This document shows, one piece after another, positions 32,263 to 40,213 of a stretch of 64,000 bases of DNA. The stretch covers positions 4,698,944 through 4,762,943 of the forward strand of contig NZ_OU963893.1 in assembly GCF_918797525.1 (NCBI RefSeq), written 5' to 3'. This DNA comes from an unidentified bacterial endosymbiont (GTDB taxonomy: Bacteria; Pseudomonadota; Gammaproteobacteria; Enterobacterales; Enterobacteriaceae). Positions within the stretch are counted from its first letter, which is position 1. Each line of letters starts with the position of its first letter. Below the pieces are notes generated by a model, which worked only from the letters and a program-made list of their open reading frames with translations, ran no database searches and was not told the DNA's origin. The translations under genes were made by a program, and so were the position numbers.

Positions 32263-33075
32263 ACCCCTGTTAATTTTTACAGCCACTTTCCTACGATTGA
32301 GAAGCTCGTCAGATTTTTTCTTAACTGCCGTTTTTTCAGATGCCAATTTATCTACCCCAGATGCTGCGCGGTTGCTGGAAACTAGCCTCCCATTTTGCAC
32401 GGTCATAAAAAGATCGCCGCACGCCACTGACGCAGCGCCAGCAGTTCACTAATCTGCTGCTCTTTGACTGATAGCTCTGATCCCTCTTCTCGTTCCGGTG
32501 GCCGCGTTTTCCGCTTAGCCCGTACATCGTCACTTACCGCTGCACCAGTTCTCGCTTTTCCTGCCGTGAAAGCGCATCAAAATTCACCGTCTCGCCCACT
32601 TCGTGATCGGCATGTTCAAGTCCTTCTGCACCTGCCGCAGGATCCCGCGTACAGTTATTGACAGCACTCCGAGGGGCGGCGTTGTCGCCTGAAAAACCAA
32701 CGTCAACGGACACACCGTCAGCACTCTGGCGCTTCGGCACGATTTTGTCTTGAGTGGTGCGGGTGAAGATCAAAGAGTCATTGCCCGTAATCGGGCAATA
32801 GATACCGGTGATTCGCCGGACGTCATCGCCGTAGGCGTTGCCGTTTTCGGTGGTTTCATAGTTCAGGGTGTAAAACAAGTTCACGATTGCCCAGGCGGCG
32901 AAGTTCGCGATATACGGTGACCGGCGCGCCGCCGATCTGCTGAAACTGGCGAATTGATCAGCGCGACGTCCACGCACTAACGCGCCTGGACATTTCCTTC
33001 AGGTCTTCCCCGGTTTCGTCGTCCTTCTCACCATCCAGCGCGAAGCCGTCGATATTCTTCGAACCGCGCGTAACG
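32260..33075 (-). pseudogene. A: replication initiator gpA remnant
   Basis: Decayed copy of the 3' half of the A gene found whole in unit 2. Shared pieces include [21 protein letters not shown], [19 protein letters not shown] and [14 protein letters not shown]. Several deletions remove stretches present in unit 2, and around 33065 a junction joins SKNIDG sequence to DNA that in unit 2 lies some 740 bp farther upstream. The catalytic HUH and Tyr motifs are lost. At the point where the unit 2 copy has a 2-base deletion, this copy keeps the frame (DDETGEDLKE). Confidence 0.85.
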
Positions 33076-33196
33076 CATAGTTCTTCTACTTGGTGGTTTA
33101 CTGGCGAATGTCGCGACTGACGGCGCTTAATGGCTCTTAAGAGTGTCTACATTGGTAAGCGTATAGCGCGAACCGTATTGACGTGACGAGGATGGG

Positions 33197-34735
33197 TTAT
33201 TCGGCAGGCAGTGTGATCCGCCACGGCAGCAGTTCACCAACCCGGTTTACCGGCCAGTCAGCAATGACGTCAAGGATATGGTGAAGGTAACGTTCTGGAG
33301 CTACTCCATTCAGTTTGCACGTCCCGATCAGACTGTACAGCAGCGCTCCCCGCTCACCACCGTGGTCTGAGCCGAAGAACAGCCAGTTTTTACGCCCCAG
33401 ACTGACCGTCCGCAGCGCATTTTCAGCGATATTGTTATCGGCTTCAGCCCAGCCGTCGTCTGCGTAGTATGTCAACGCCTGCCACTGGTTCAGTACATAG
33501 GTGAACGCTTTTGCCAGCTCTGAGTGTCGCGACAGGGTTTTCACTTTTTCACGCAGCCAGTTTTCCAGTGATTTAAGAAGCGCTTTCGTTTTTAACTGGC
33601 GTTCAGCAAGCCGCTGTTCTGCTGGCATTCCCCTGATATCCGCTTCGATGGCATACAACTCGCCTATCCGTTTCAGCGCTTCATCTGTGAGCGCTGAGGG
33701 AGTGCGAACGTGAACATCATGGATTTTACGCCGGGCATGGGCCCAGCACGCGGCTTCCTTTATATGACCGTCGCGGTAGAGCTCGTTGAACCCGGCGTAG
33801 GCATCAGCCTGCAGTACGCCACTGAAGCCTGCAAGATGGGTCTGAGGGTGGATACCTTTTCTGTCCGGGCTGTAAGCGAACCACACTGCGGGGGCCAGCG
33901 CTGAGCCGGCGTTGCGGTCGTCGCGAACGTACGTCCATAAGCGCCCGGTCTTCGTCTTCTTATTACCCGGCAACAGCACCGGGACAGGCGTATCGTCAGC
34001 ATGGAGTTTGCCGTCGGTCAGGACATAGTCCTGAAGGGCTTCATCCAGCGGTGCCAGCAGACGACAACACGCATCCACCCAGCCCGACAGTACAGAACGA
34101 CTCAACACCACACCCTGGCGGGCATAGATCTCCGACTGGCGATACAGCGGTGTGTGCTCTGCATACTTTGAGGTCAGCACGCGGGCCAGCAGCCCCGGTC
34201 CGGCGATACCCCGTTCGATGGGGCGCGAAGGCGCCGGGGCCTGAACGATGCGATCGCACCGACGGCAGGCATGCTTTTCACGTACTGTCCGGATAACCCG
34301 GAAGGCGCTGCGCATCAGCTCCAGCTGTTCGGCGGCATCCTCACCCAGGTAGCTCAGCGAACCACCGCACTCCGGGCAACAGGACTCTGTGGGTAACAAC
34401 CGCTTTTCATCACGGGGGAGTGACTCAGGGAACGGTTTGCGGGTGCGGGTCTGACGCAGCGGGCGCTGCACCGCCGGATCATCAACCCGACCGGTCAGCG
34501 TATCGCTTTCCTGCTGCAGCCGGTTCAGGTCAGCTTCCATCTGCGCGATACGGCGGGATACCTTTTCGGAACGACTGCCGAAGTTCATCCGGCGCAGCTT
34601 ATCCAGTTGCGCCTGCAGATGGTCTATTTCGCGTTCCCGGTCGGCCAGCTTTTCCAGCAGGGCGCGGTTCAGCGCTTCCTGTTCGGCCAGGCGCTGTTTC
34701 AGCAGAAGGATGTCGTCAGAAGAGGTGTCGTTCAT
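33197..34735 (-). CDS. tnpC: IS66 family transposase TnpC
   Basis: 512 aa, the usual IS66 transposase size. Order: leucine-zipper-like coiled coil (about 1-70), a basic linker, a zinc finger with CCPECGGSLSYL and CRRCDR, then the DDE catalytic core with LHADDTPVPVL and LQADAYAGF, and a late Glu in ADNNIAENALR. The C-terminus carries IS66 domains ending RITLPAE. Last gene of tnpABC on the minus strand; TnpA and TnpB are accessory proteins needed for transposition. Confidence 0.95.
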   Translation of the reverse strand: MNDTSSDDILLLKQRLAEQEALNRALLEKLADREREIDHLQAQLDKLRRMNFGSRSEKVSRRIAQMEADLNRLQQESDTLTGRVDDPAVQRPLRQTRTRKPFPESLPRDEKRLLPTESCCPECGGSLSYLGEDAAEQLELMRSAFRVIRTVREKHACRRCDRIVQAPAPSRPIERGIAGPGLLARVLTSKYAEHTPLYRQSEIYARQGVVLSRSVLSGWVDACCRLLAPLDEALQDYVLTDGKLHADDTPVPVLLPGNKKTKTGRLWTYVRDDRNAGSALAPAVWFAYSPDRKGIHPQTHLAGFSGVLQADAYAGFNELYRDGHIKEAACWAHARRKIHDVHVRTPSALTDEALKRIGELYAIEADIRGMPAEQRLAERQLKTKALLKSLENWLREKVKTLSRHSELAKAFTYVLNQWQALTYYADDGWAEADNNIAENALRTVSLGRKNWLFFGSDHGGERGALLYSLIGTCKLNGVAPERYLHHILDVIADWPVNRVGELLPWRITLPAE

Positions 34736-34784
34736 AAGCCCGTATTTTACCAGGCTTATTCTGCGACAACCAGGATAAAGAGCG

Positions 34785-35132
34785 CTACAACATGGTCAGG
34801 GACGTCAGTAACCGCTTTGGCTGTCGCCAGTCGATACCTTCCATCAGCATCGCCAGCTGCGCCGGCGTCAGGAACACTTTGCCATCGCGGGCTGAGGGCC
34901 AGGCGAAGCGACCACGTTCCAGTCGCTTTGTCAGCAGGCACAGCCCGTCACCGGTGGACCAGAGCAGTTTGACCTGACTGCCGCTGCGTCCCCGGAAGAT
35001 GAAGACGTGGCCGGACATCGGGTCATCTTTCAGCGCGGTCTGCACCTTTGCGGCCAGGCCGTTGAAGCCGTTACGCATGTCGGTGATACCGGCAACCAGC
35101 CAGATTTTAGTACCTGAAGGTAGCGGGATCAT
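34785..35132 (-). CDS. tnpB: IS66 Orf2 accessory protein TnpB
   Basis: 115 aa, typical length, beginning MIPLPSGTKIWLVAGITDMR, the signature of IS66 Orf2, with HVFIFRGRSGSQVKLLWSTG in the middle. It overlaps the tnpA stop (ATGA-type), showing translational coupling. Its biochemical role in transposition is not settled. Confidence 0.94.
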   Translation of the reverse strand: MIPLPSGTKIWLVAGITDMRNGFNGLAAKVQTALKDDPMSGHVFIFRGRSGSQVKLLWSTGDGLCLLTKRLERGRFAWPSARDGKVFLTPAQLAMLMEGIDWRQPKRLLTSLTML

Positions 35133-35527
35133 CGCTTCAGTTCCTGTATCAGCAGAGCCAGGAACGTTTCGCTGACAGTGCCGTTGAGGCGAAGCGTCCC
35201 GTGCCGGAACGTTACCTCACAGCTGATACTGAGCCCCGGGTCTTCTGCGAGCGATTCTGGCTGTACGGCAGTGGCATCGAGAGTCACAGGAAGTAGCAGA
35301 GGACTCTCTGAGGAAGGTAACAGTAGCTTTCCGTCGCGCCACTGCTGGCGCCATTTAAATAACAAATTGGCGTTGATGCCGTTTTCAAGCGCCAGTTTTG
35401 AAATGGATATTCCGGGTTTGCAGGAGGCAGCAACGAGCTGCTGCTTAAACTCAGGAGAATAATTAGGGCAGCCCTTACGCCTGCCGGGGGTCACATTTTT
35501 CTGCATATCTGACACTTTGGTTCCCAC
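35129..35527 (-). CDS. tnpA: IS66 Orf1 helix-turn-helix protein TnpA
   Basis: 132 aa with an N-terminal helix-turn-helix of IS3/IS66 Orf1 type (PEFKQQLVAASCKPGISISK then LALENGINANLLFKWRQQW), likely binding the IS ends. First gene of the element's operon, close to the right inverted repeat, where the promoter must lie. Confidence 0.9.
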   Translation of the reverse strand: MGTKVSDMQKNVTPGRRKGCPNYSPEFKQQLVAASCKPGISISKLALENGINANLLFKWRQQWRDGKLLLPSSESPLLLPVTLDATAVQPESLAEDPGLSISCEVTFRHGTLRLNGTVSETFLALLIQELKR

Positions 35528-35598
35528 TACTTATTTGGTGGACACCACTTTGTCGAATACATCAGATTATGACCAGACGGTTCGCGCTGTACGCTTAC

Positions 35599-35747
35599 CT
35601 ACATTGTGTCCACGCTCGGCATAAAATGAGTGTGGAATGTCCACAAAGTGTCCACATTTAAGGGTGTTACCGGGTTTAGCTGGGTTTTATTCGATTTATT
35701 AAGGGACTGAATAGCCTATGATTCATCTGTAAGCTATTGAAAAAAAA
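35599..35747. promoter_or_regulatory. int-side attachment arm of unit 1
   Basis: Direct repeats around GTGTCCAC and GTCTACATT (TGTCCACGC, ATGTCCACAAAGTGTCCACA) precede the att core. GTCTACATTTTGACTACACT-like sequence follows it at about 35828-35850. These look like integrase arm-type sites on both sides of the core. The IS66 insertion splits the outermost copy. Confidence 0.45.
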
Positions 35748-35773
35748 CCCCCACATCATGTGGGGGAAGACAG
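35748..35773. other. att-like repeat between the two prophage units
   Basis: CCCCCACATCATGTGGGGG then AAGACAGG, matching 29802-29831. It is the ogr-side end of unit 2 and at the same time the int-side end of unit 1. Confidence 0.7.
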
Positions 35774-35859
35774 GGATGGTGAAGAAATTCAGCCAGTAAC
35801 ACAATGGAATAAAAGGATTTATTCTAATCTTCGTCTACATTTTGACTACACTTCGACAT

Positions 35860-35886
35860 AAAAAAGCCGGGCTTCTGCCCGGCATC
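35860..35886 (-). terminator. terminator of the lipoprotein gene
   Basis: Stem GCCGGGC-TTCT-GCCCGGC with an A6 run (T-run on the minus strand). Confidence 0.8.
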
Positions 35887-35901
35887 TTACCGAAACATCC
35901 C

Positions 35902-36285
35902 TCACTCATCAGGGCCGCAGTTGTCTTTGTATGACGCTGGCACTGGATCACTAAACCGGGTGTAGATCTTCTTCTCCGTTACAGAGTAGGTGACCCCCTT
36001 AGAAAACGTGCCCTTTGATTTCATGCTTATTTTCATTAGGAACGGTGAGAATCCCTCGTAAGCCCCAAAACCATTTTTTGCATTAATCTGGCCGCAAACA
36101 TAGCCAGTGATAGTCCCATCAGGTGAATCCTCACCCTGAACAAATCGAAGATATCTAAACTTTACGCTATCTGGATCCCTAACATCTGCTGCAACTTCTG
36201 ACTTACCTAGTTCAACAGCTTTTTCAGCGCCGGGCTTACATCCAACGAGAGAAACCAAAGCCAGTATTAACAACACCTTTTTCAT
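35902..36285 (-). CDS. prophage cargo lipoprotein
   Basis: 127 aa. The N-terminus MKKVLLILALVSLVGCKPG is a lipoprotein signal with lipobox LVGC, so the mature protein should be membrane-anchored on the periplasmic side. Two further cysteines (VCGQ, NCGPDE) could form a disulfide. No family is recognised. It sits between ogr and the att core, outside the late operons and followed by its own terminator, the usual layout of a lysogenic-conversion gene (moron). Confidence 0.8.
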   Translation of the reverse strand: MKKVLLILALVSLVGCKPGAEKAVELGKSEVAADVRDPDSVKFRYLRFVQGEDSPDGTITGYVCGQINAKNGFGAYEGFSPFLMKISMKSKGTFSKGVTYSVTEKKIYTRFSDPVPASYKDNCGPDE

Positions 36286-36368
36286 ATCCCTATCCCATCA
36301 TCGCTATTAATATGCTGACCGATGTTATCAAAGATATTTTCTCTGGAAAAAGCGTTTTGCTTGAAGTT

Positions 36369-36402
36369 GCCCCCGCACTGAATGGATTTACGGGGGCACT
36401 TT
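36369..36402 (-). terminator. ogr/D operon terminator
   Basis: Stem GCCCCCG...CGGGGGC about 20 bp past the ogr stop, with A/T-rich flanks. Confidence 0.6.
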
Positions 36403-36410
36403 GATGGTGG

Positions 36411-36659
36411 TCAGAGGGCCAGATTAAGCTGGTCTCTGCCGTAATGTGATGCCGGGAAAGCATCGCGCGGGATGAAATCAGGCGGTAACGGTGCAGTGCC
36501 CGCACGTTTTGTTACTTCCCTTTCTACGCTGTTAAGCGTGGTGAATGACCGGCTACATTCCAGATTCTGACACTGGTGATATTGCCGGATAGTCATATCG
36601 GTTATTTTACGGCTGGTACGGGTGCGGGCCATAGCGCCGCAAAATGGACATCTGAACAT
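36411..36659 (-). CDS. ogr: late-gene activator Ogr
   Basis: Zinc-binding transcription factor that turns on the P2 late promoters. ATG 36659 gives 82 aa starting MFRCPFCGAMARTRTSRKIT; the zinc cysteines are CPFC and CQNLEC, spaced as in the P2 Ogr/Delta family. The upstream in-frame ATG is less likely since it precedes the conserved MF-CP start. It lies downstream of D and next to the att end, as in P2. Confidence 0.93.
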   Translation of the reverse strand: MFRCPFCGAMARTRTSRKITDMTIRQYHQCQNLECSRSFTTLNSVEREVTKRAGTAPLPPDFIPRDAFPASHYGRDQLNLAL

Positions 36660-36698
36660 AATGATGGCTCCCCTGTGGGAGTTGAACTCCATTTCATT

Positions 36699-37836
36699 TT
36701 ATTCAGTTTCCGCTATCCAGTCAGGTATTTTTGCTTCCAGCTCCAGCCGGGTGGTAAAACCGCTGTCGTCTATTACGTGCTCAGCGCGGGCAATAATCCA
36801 GTCCTGATTATCTATTTCATCCTTAAAACCGCTAACCGTAACGTGCATTTCGGGATAAAGCTCAGCGCGGCCACGCGCCAGGGTGATTGAAAACTCTGCC
36901 GCGCCACGCTGAAGCTGTTGCCACTTTGCCGCTGCCGCACGTTTCGCCGCCTCTTCATTCTGGTAGGTTTTGCGCAGAACATAAACGTTACCGTCTGCGC
37001 CCCTCCATGTAATCGCCCTCACGGCTGCTGCTCTTCTCTTTTTTGGGCTTTGCAGGCTTGCGGCGCTTTACGCTGACCTTTTTCTTTTTGCCGAAATTGA
37101 GATCCAGCCAGTAAGCCCGGACGCCGGTATAGGCATCCCGATCGGCAATACGAAAGCGATGCCGATCGCCACTTGTGCGATCAATACTGGCAGAGGGGAG
37201 CGCCTTCCCGTCAGCGGTCACACCACCACCCGGCAGGATAAACAGCAGACTGCCGTTCTTGACGGTGGCAATTGCGCCCAGCATGTCCGCCATGCGAGTA
37301 AGGAATGACATATCGCTTTCCTGCGTCTGGTCGGCGTGATCAATCTCAATATCTATGAGCATTTCACTGATCTGCGCCTTCAGTCCGTAGCGGTGCGCTA
37401 TTGCCGACACAACTCGCTCAACGGTCACGTCATGCCATGAGACTTCGCGCTTTACGTTGAATTCTTCACGAAAATCAGCGCTGCGGGCAGTAACGCCAAT
37501 GGTATCTGCCGGGCCTTCGTGAGAAACCTCGTCAACCGTGTACAGCCCCTTGTAAATCAGCGGCTCACCCAGCCAGCCAAATGATACGGCAAGCTCAGCC
37601 CCGCGCGGCGGCAGTGCAACCATACCGTCAGTGTCATCAATGGAAATGGATAGCTGATCGGCATCAAAGCCCCTGTTGTCCGTCAGTGACAACGACATGA
37701 TCCGATCATCAAGCTGCGTCAACACCTTGCCGCCCATCGTAATACTGAATCCCGGACTTTTTACCGCCTCGGTCAGTGAATCGTTATAACTGCTGACGGC
37801 GTCGTTAAGTGATTTGCTCAGGTCTGTAAGTGCCAT
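36699..37836 (-). pseudogene. D: late control / tail protein gpD (frameshifted)
   Basis: P2 gpD closes the tail tube near the baseplate (hub-like). ATG 37836 with AAGGGGG upstream begins MALTDLSKSLNDAVSSYND; the core SLSLTDNRGFDADQLSISID and RSADFREEFNVKREVSWHD is clear. Near 37000 a run of four C (one more than the frame needs) shifts from ...SSREGDYMEG into the frame of ADGNVYVLRKTYQNEEAAKR, which ends the protein properly at 36699. The joined product would be about 378 aa, near the P2 387. As given, the C-terminal quarter is lost. Confidence 0.85.
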
Positions 37837-37863
37837 GCTTCCCCCTTCTTCCGGCGAAGGATC

Positions 37864-37943
37864 GCACGCGCGCGGAAGAGTCAAAATCGGTTTTTGTTGT
37901 CGCCGTCCGGTCAGACCCGCAATAGCGTGAGTGGCGGTCAGAC
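37864..37943. promoter_or_regulatory. divergent late promoter region (D / FI)
   Basis: Holds GGTTTTTGTTGTC-N7-GGTCAGACC (37889-37917). A near-identical block lies at 53887-53914 between the divergent O and P genes. The shared block in two divergent late regions marks it as the probable Ogr-dependent promoter element. Confidence 0.55.
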
Positions 37944-39170
37944 ATGAGGGATTATCACAGCGAACTCAATAACGTAATGGTGGAAACTATGGCGGAATCT
38001 CGCTTTCATGGTGCCCGCATCCGGGAGAATACCGACCTTGTGGCGGCTATCAATGACATTGAATCGAATGTCATTGGGGTCGTCGCCGTGGCGGATGATG
38101 CCGATGCGGAAGCCTTTCCCCTGAATACCCCCGTGTTAGTGACGCGGGTTAACAACGTGCTGGGTAAGGCGGGTAAAACCGGCTCCCTGTACAAAACGCT
38201 TAAGGCCATCGCTGACCAGACCAGTCCGAAGGTTATCGTTGTGCGCGTGGCAGCGGCCACGGAAGAGGAAGGCGGTAAAACGCAGTCGCAGCTCATCATG
38301 GGCGGTACGGCTGAAGACGGCAGCTATACCGGTATGTACGCGTTTCTGACGGCTGAACAGAAAGTCGGCTATCGTCCGCGTATTCTGGCTGTGCCGGGAT
38401 ACGACACGGAAGAAGTGACCTCCGCGCTGTGCGTTATTGCACAGAACCTGCGCGCGTTCGTCTACGCCAGTTGTTACGGCTGCAAAACGATGGCTGAAGC
38501 CATCACCTATCGCGCAACCTTCGCCTACCGCGAACTTATGCTTATCTGGCCTGATTTCATCGCCTATAACCCGCTGACCGGAGAAAACGAAACCTTCCCG
38601 GCCCCGGCGTATGCCTGCGGCCTGCGTGCGCTGATTGACAACAATCAAGGCTGGCATAAATCGCTTTCCAACGTATCAGTCAACAACGTGCTGGGTATTT
38701 CTCAGGATGTTTTCTGGTCGCTTCAGGCAGAAGACAGCGACGCGAACGAACTGAACAACAAGGAGATCACGACGCTCATCAAGCGTAACGGATTCCGGTT
38801 CTGGGGAAACCGCGTCACGGATACCAAAGATTACATCTTTGAGGTTTATACCCGTACCGCCCAGATTCTGGCTGACAGCATTGCGGAAGCGCAGTTTGAG
38901 GCCATTGACGAACCGCTTACCCCGGCCAACGTCAAGGACGTGGTCAGCGGTATCAGCGGGAAACTCAGCTCGCTGGTGACGCAGGGGCGGCTAATCGGCG
39001 CTGAATGCTGGTTTGATATCCTGGATAACCCGACAACCGGGCTTCGACAGGGTCAGGTGCGCATTCGCTATAAATATACGCCGGTTCCGCCGATGGAGGA
39101 TCTGACGATGTACCAGACCTTCACTGATGAATACTTTGAATCGGCGTTCTCTTCGCTGGGAGGTGCATAA
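37944..39170 (+). CDS. FI: contractile tail sheath protein gpFI
   Basis: Subunit of the contractile sheath of a myovirus tail. 408 aa (P2 FI is 396). Typical segments are VIGVVAVADDADAEAFPLNT, GYRPRILAVPGYDTEEV, RELMLIWPDFIAYNP, SNVSVNNVLGISQDVFW and the end YTPVPPMEDLTMYQTFTDEY. ATG 37944 is taken as start, though the upstream ribosome site is poor and a later ATG at 37989 is possible. It heads the rightward F operon; FII starts on the base after its stop codon. Confidence 0.93.
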   Translation: MRDYHSELNNVMVETMAESRFHGARIRENTDLVAAINDIESNVIGVVAVADDADAEAFPLNTPVLVTRVNNVLGKAGKTGSLYKTLKAIADQTSPKVIVVRVAAATEEEGGKTQSQLIMGGTAEDGSYTGMYAFLTAEQKVGYRPRILAVPGYDTEEVTSALCVIAQNLRAFVYASCYGCKTMAEAITYRATFAYRELMLIWPDFIAYNPLTGENETFPAPAYACGLRALIDNNQGWHKSLSNVSVNNVLGISQDVFWSLQAEDSDANELNNKEITTLIKRNGFRFWGNRVTDTKDYIFEVYTRTAQILADSIAEAQFEAIDEPLTPANVKDVVSGISGKLSSLVTQGRLIGAECWFDILDNPTTGLRQGQVRIRYKYTPVPPMEDLTMYQTFTDEYFESAFSSLGGA

Positions 39171-39686
39171 ATGGCGGTCCCTCACAAACTGCGCCTGTTC
39201 ACCTGCTTTGTGAACGGCAGCAATTGCATCGGCAAAGTATCTTCCGTAACGCTGCCAAAGCTGACACGCAAGACGGAAGATTTTCAGGGCGGCGGGATGA
39301 TTGGATCCGCAGCTGTGGATCTCGGTCTGGACAGTGGCGCGCTGGATACCACGATGGTGGTTGGCGGTCTGGTTCAGTCGCTTCTGCTGAACTACTGCGG
39401 CGATATCGACGAGACCCGCTTCCGCTTCGCCGGTGAGTATTACACCGATGGTGAAAGCCTGCTGGTTGAGGTCGAACTGCGTGGCCGCATCACCGAAATG
39501 GACGGCGGTGAAAGCAAGCAGGGAGAAGACACCTCCGTCAGCTACACGATGAAGAACACCTATTACAAGCTCACCATCGACGATAAGCCGTTGTTTGAGT
39601 TTGATCTGCTGAACTTCATCTACAAGAAAGACGGCAAGAATATCTACCCTGACCGCATTACGTCTGCGCTGGGAATGGGTAACTGA
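39171..39686 (+). CDS. FII: tail tube protein gpFII
   Basis: Forms the inner tail tube. 171 aa against 172 in P2. Begins MAVPHKLRLFTCFVNGSNCI and has the conserved KLTRKTEDFQGGGMIGSAAV and SYTMKNTYYKLTIDDKPLFE segments. Its ATG directly follows the FI stop with AGGTG as ribosome site. Intact. Confidence 0.94.
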   Translation: MAVPHKLRLFTCFVNGSNCIGKVSSVTLPKLTRKTEDFQGGGMIGSAAVDLGLDSGALDTTMVVGGLVQSLLLNYCGDIDETRFRFAGEYYTDGESLLVEVELRGRITEMDGGESKQGEDTSVSYTMKNTYYKLTIDDKPLFEFDLLNFIYKKDGKNIYPDRITSALGMGN

Positions 39687-39734
39687 TTAACCTGATAAGT
39701 GGCGGCACACCCGTGCCGCCCGGAGTATTCAACA

Positions 39735-40052
39735 ATGAGCAAAAAAAACGATAACACCATTACGCTGGCAAAACCCGTTGTTCGCGGCGATGAGAAAATT
39801 ACTCAGGTAACGATCACTGATGAGATCAAACAGGCTGGTTCCCTGCGCGGACTGAAGCTGGTTAACGTGATGAATATGGATGTTGATTCAGTGGCGGTAC
39901 TGCTGACCCGTGTAACGTCACCGCGCCTCAAACAAACCGAAATCAACGAAATGGATACCCGTGATTTTGTCAGCCTGTCAGAAGCGCTCGTCCCTTTTTT
40001 GACGCCTGCGGGGTCTGGAGCGTCGAGCGAGGCGGAGACGGAGAATCAGTAA
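39735..40052 (+). CDS. E: tail chaperone gpE
   Basis: Tail-assembly chaperone that coats the tape measure during tail building. 105 aa from ATG 39735 (MSKKNDNTITLAKPVVRGDE). Near its end a T6-G run at 39995-40001 (CCTTTTTTG) forms the slippery site used to make the longer E+E' product. The gene lies between FII and T, as in P2. Confidence 0.88.
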   Translation: MSKKNDNTITLAKPVVRGDEKITQVTITDEIKQAGSLRGLKLVNVMNMDVDSVAVLLTRVTSPRLKQTEINEMDTRDFVSLSEALVPFLTPAGSGASSEAETENQ

Positions 40053-40213
40053 CACTCCTGCGGTTCGACCTGATCGACGATCTGGTTGCTGATATCGCGG
40101 TTGTTTTCAACTGGCCGCCCTCTGAAGTCTTCACGATGGAACTGGGCGAAGTCATAGCCTGGCGTGAGCGGGCGGCTGTCCGAAGTGGAGCCAGTGACAG
40201 TGAAAAGCCTTAA
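39735..40213 (+). CDS. gpE+E' frameshift product
   Basis: A -1 shift at the T6-G heptamer (39995-40001) carries the ribosome into a frame reading DACGVWSVERGGDGESVTLL, then RFDLIDDLVADIAVVFNWPP, and ending SGASDSEKP at 40213, about 159 aa in all. Programmed -1 shifting at TTTTTTG is established for P2 E/E'. The T gene starts 14 bases inside its end. This is a normal frameshift, unlike the damaging indels elsewhere. Confidence 0.8.
39995..40001 (+). promoter_or_regulatory. programmed -1 frameshift site in E
   Basis: Heptamer TTTTTTG in the E frame, 50 bases before the E stop codon, as in P2. Confidence 0.8.

Larger units (their letters stand above)
33155..35598. mobile_element. complete IS66-family insertion sequence
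   Basis: 2,444 bp with terminal inverted repeats beginning GTAAGCGTATAGCGCGAACC on the left and GTAAGCGTACAGCGCGAACC on the right (reverse strand). It is flanked on both sides by the 8-bp duplication CTACATTG (33147-33154 and 35599-35606), the length made by IS66 elements. Three minus-strand genes, tnpA, tnpB and tnpC, are intact, so it could be active. Confidence 0.95.
29802..35773. mobile_element. P2-like prophage remnant (unit 1)
   Basis: Bounded by two copies of an att-like repeat (29802-29831 and 35748-35773). From left to right it holds the Q 3' end, a cos-like site with GTGCA repeats, a two-gene cargo operon, a decayed A gene, an IS66 element and a short int-side arm. All late genes (ogr to P) and int are gone. 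The order and strands agree with the intact unit 2 next to it, so the two are tandem insertions at one site. Confidence 0.75.
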
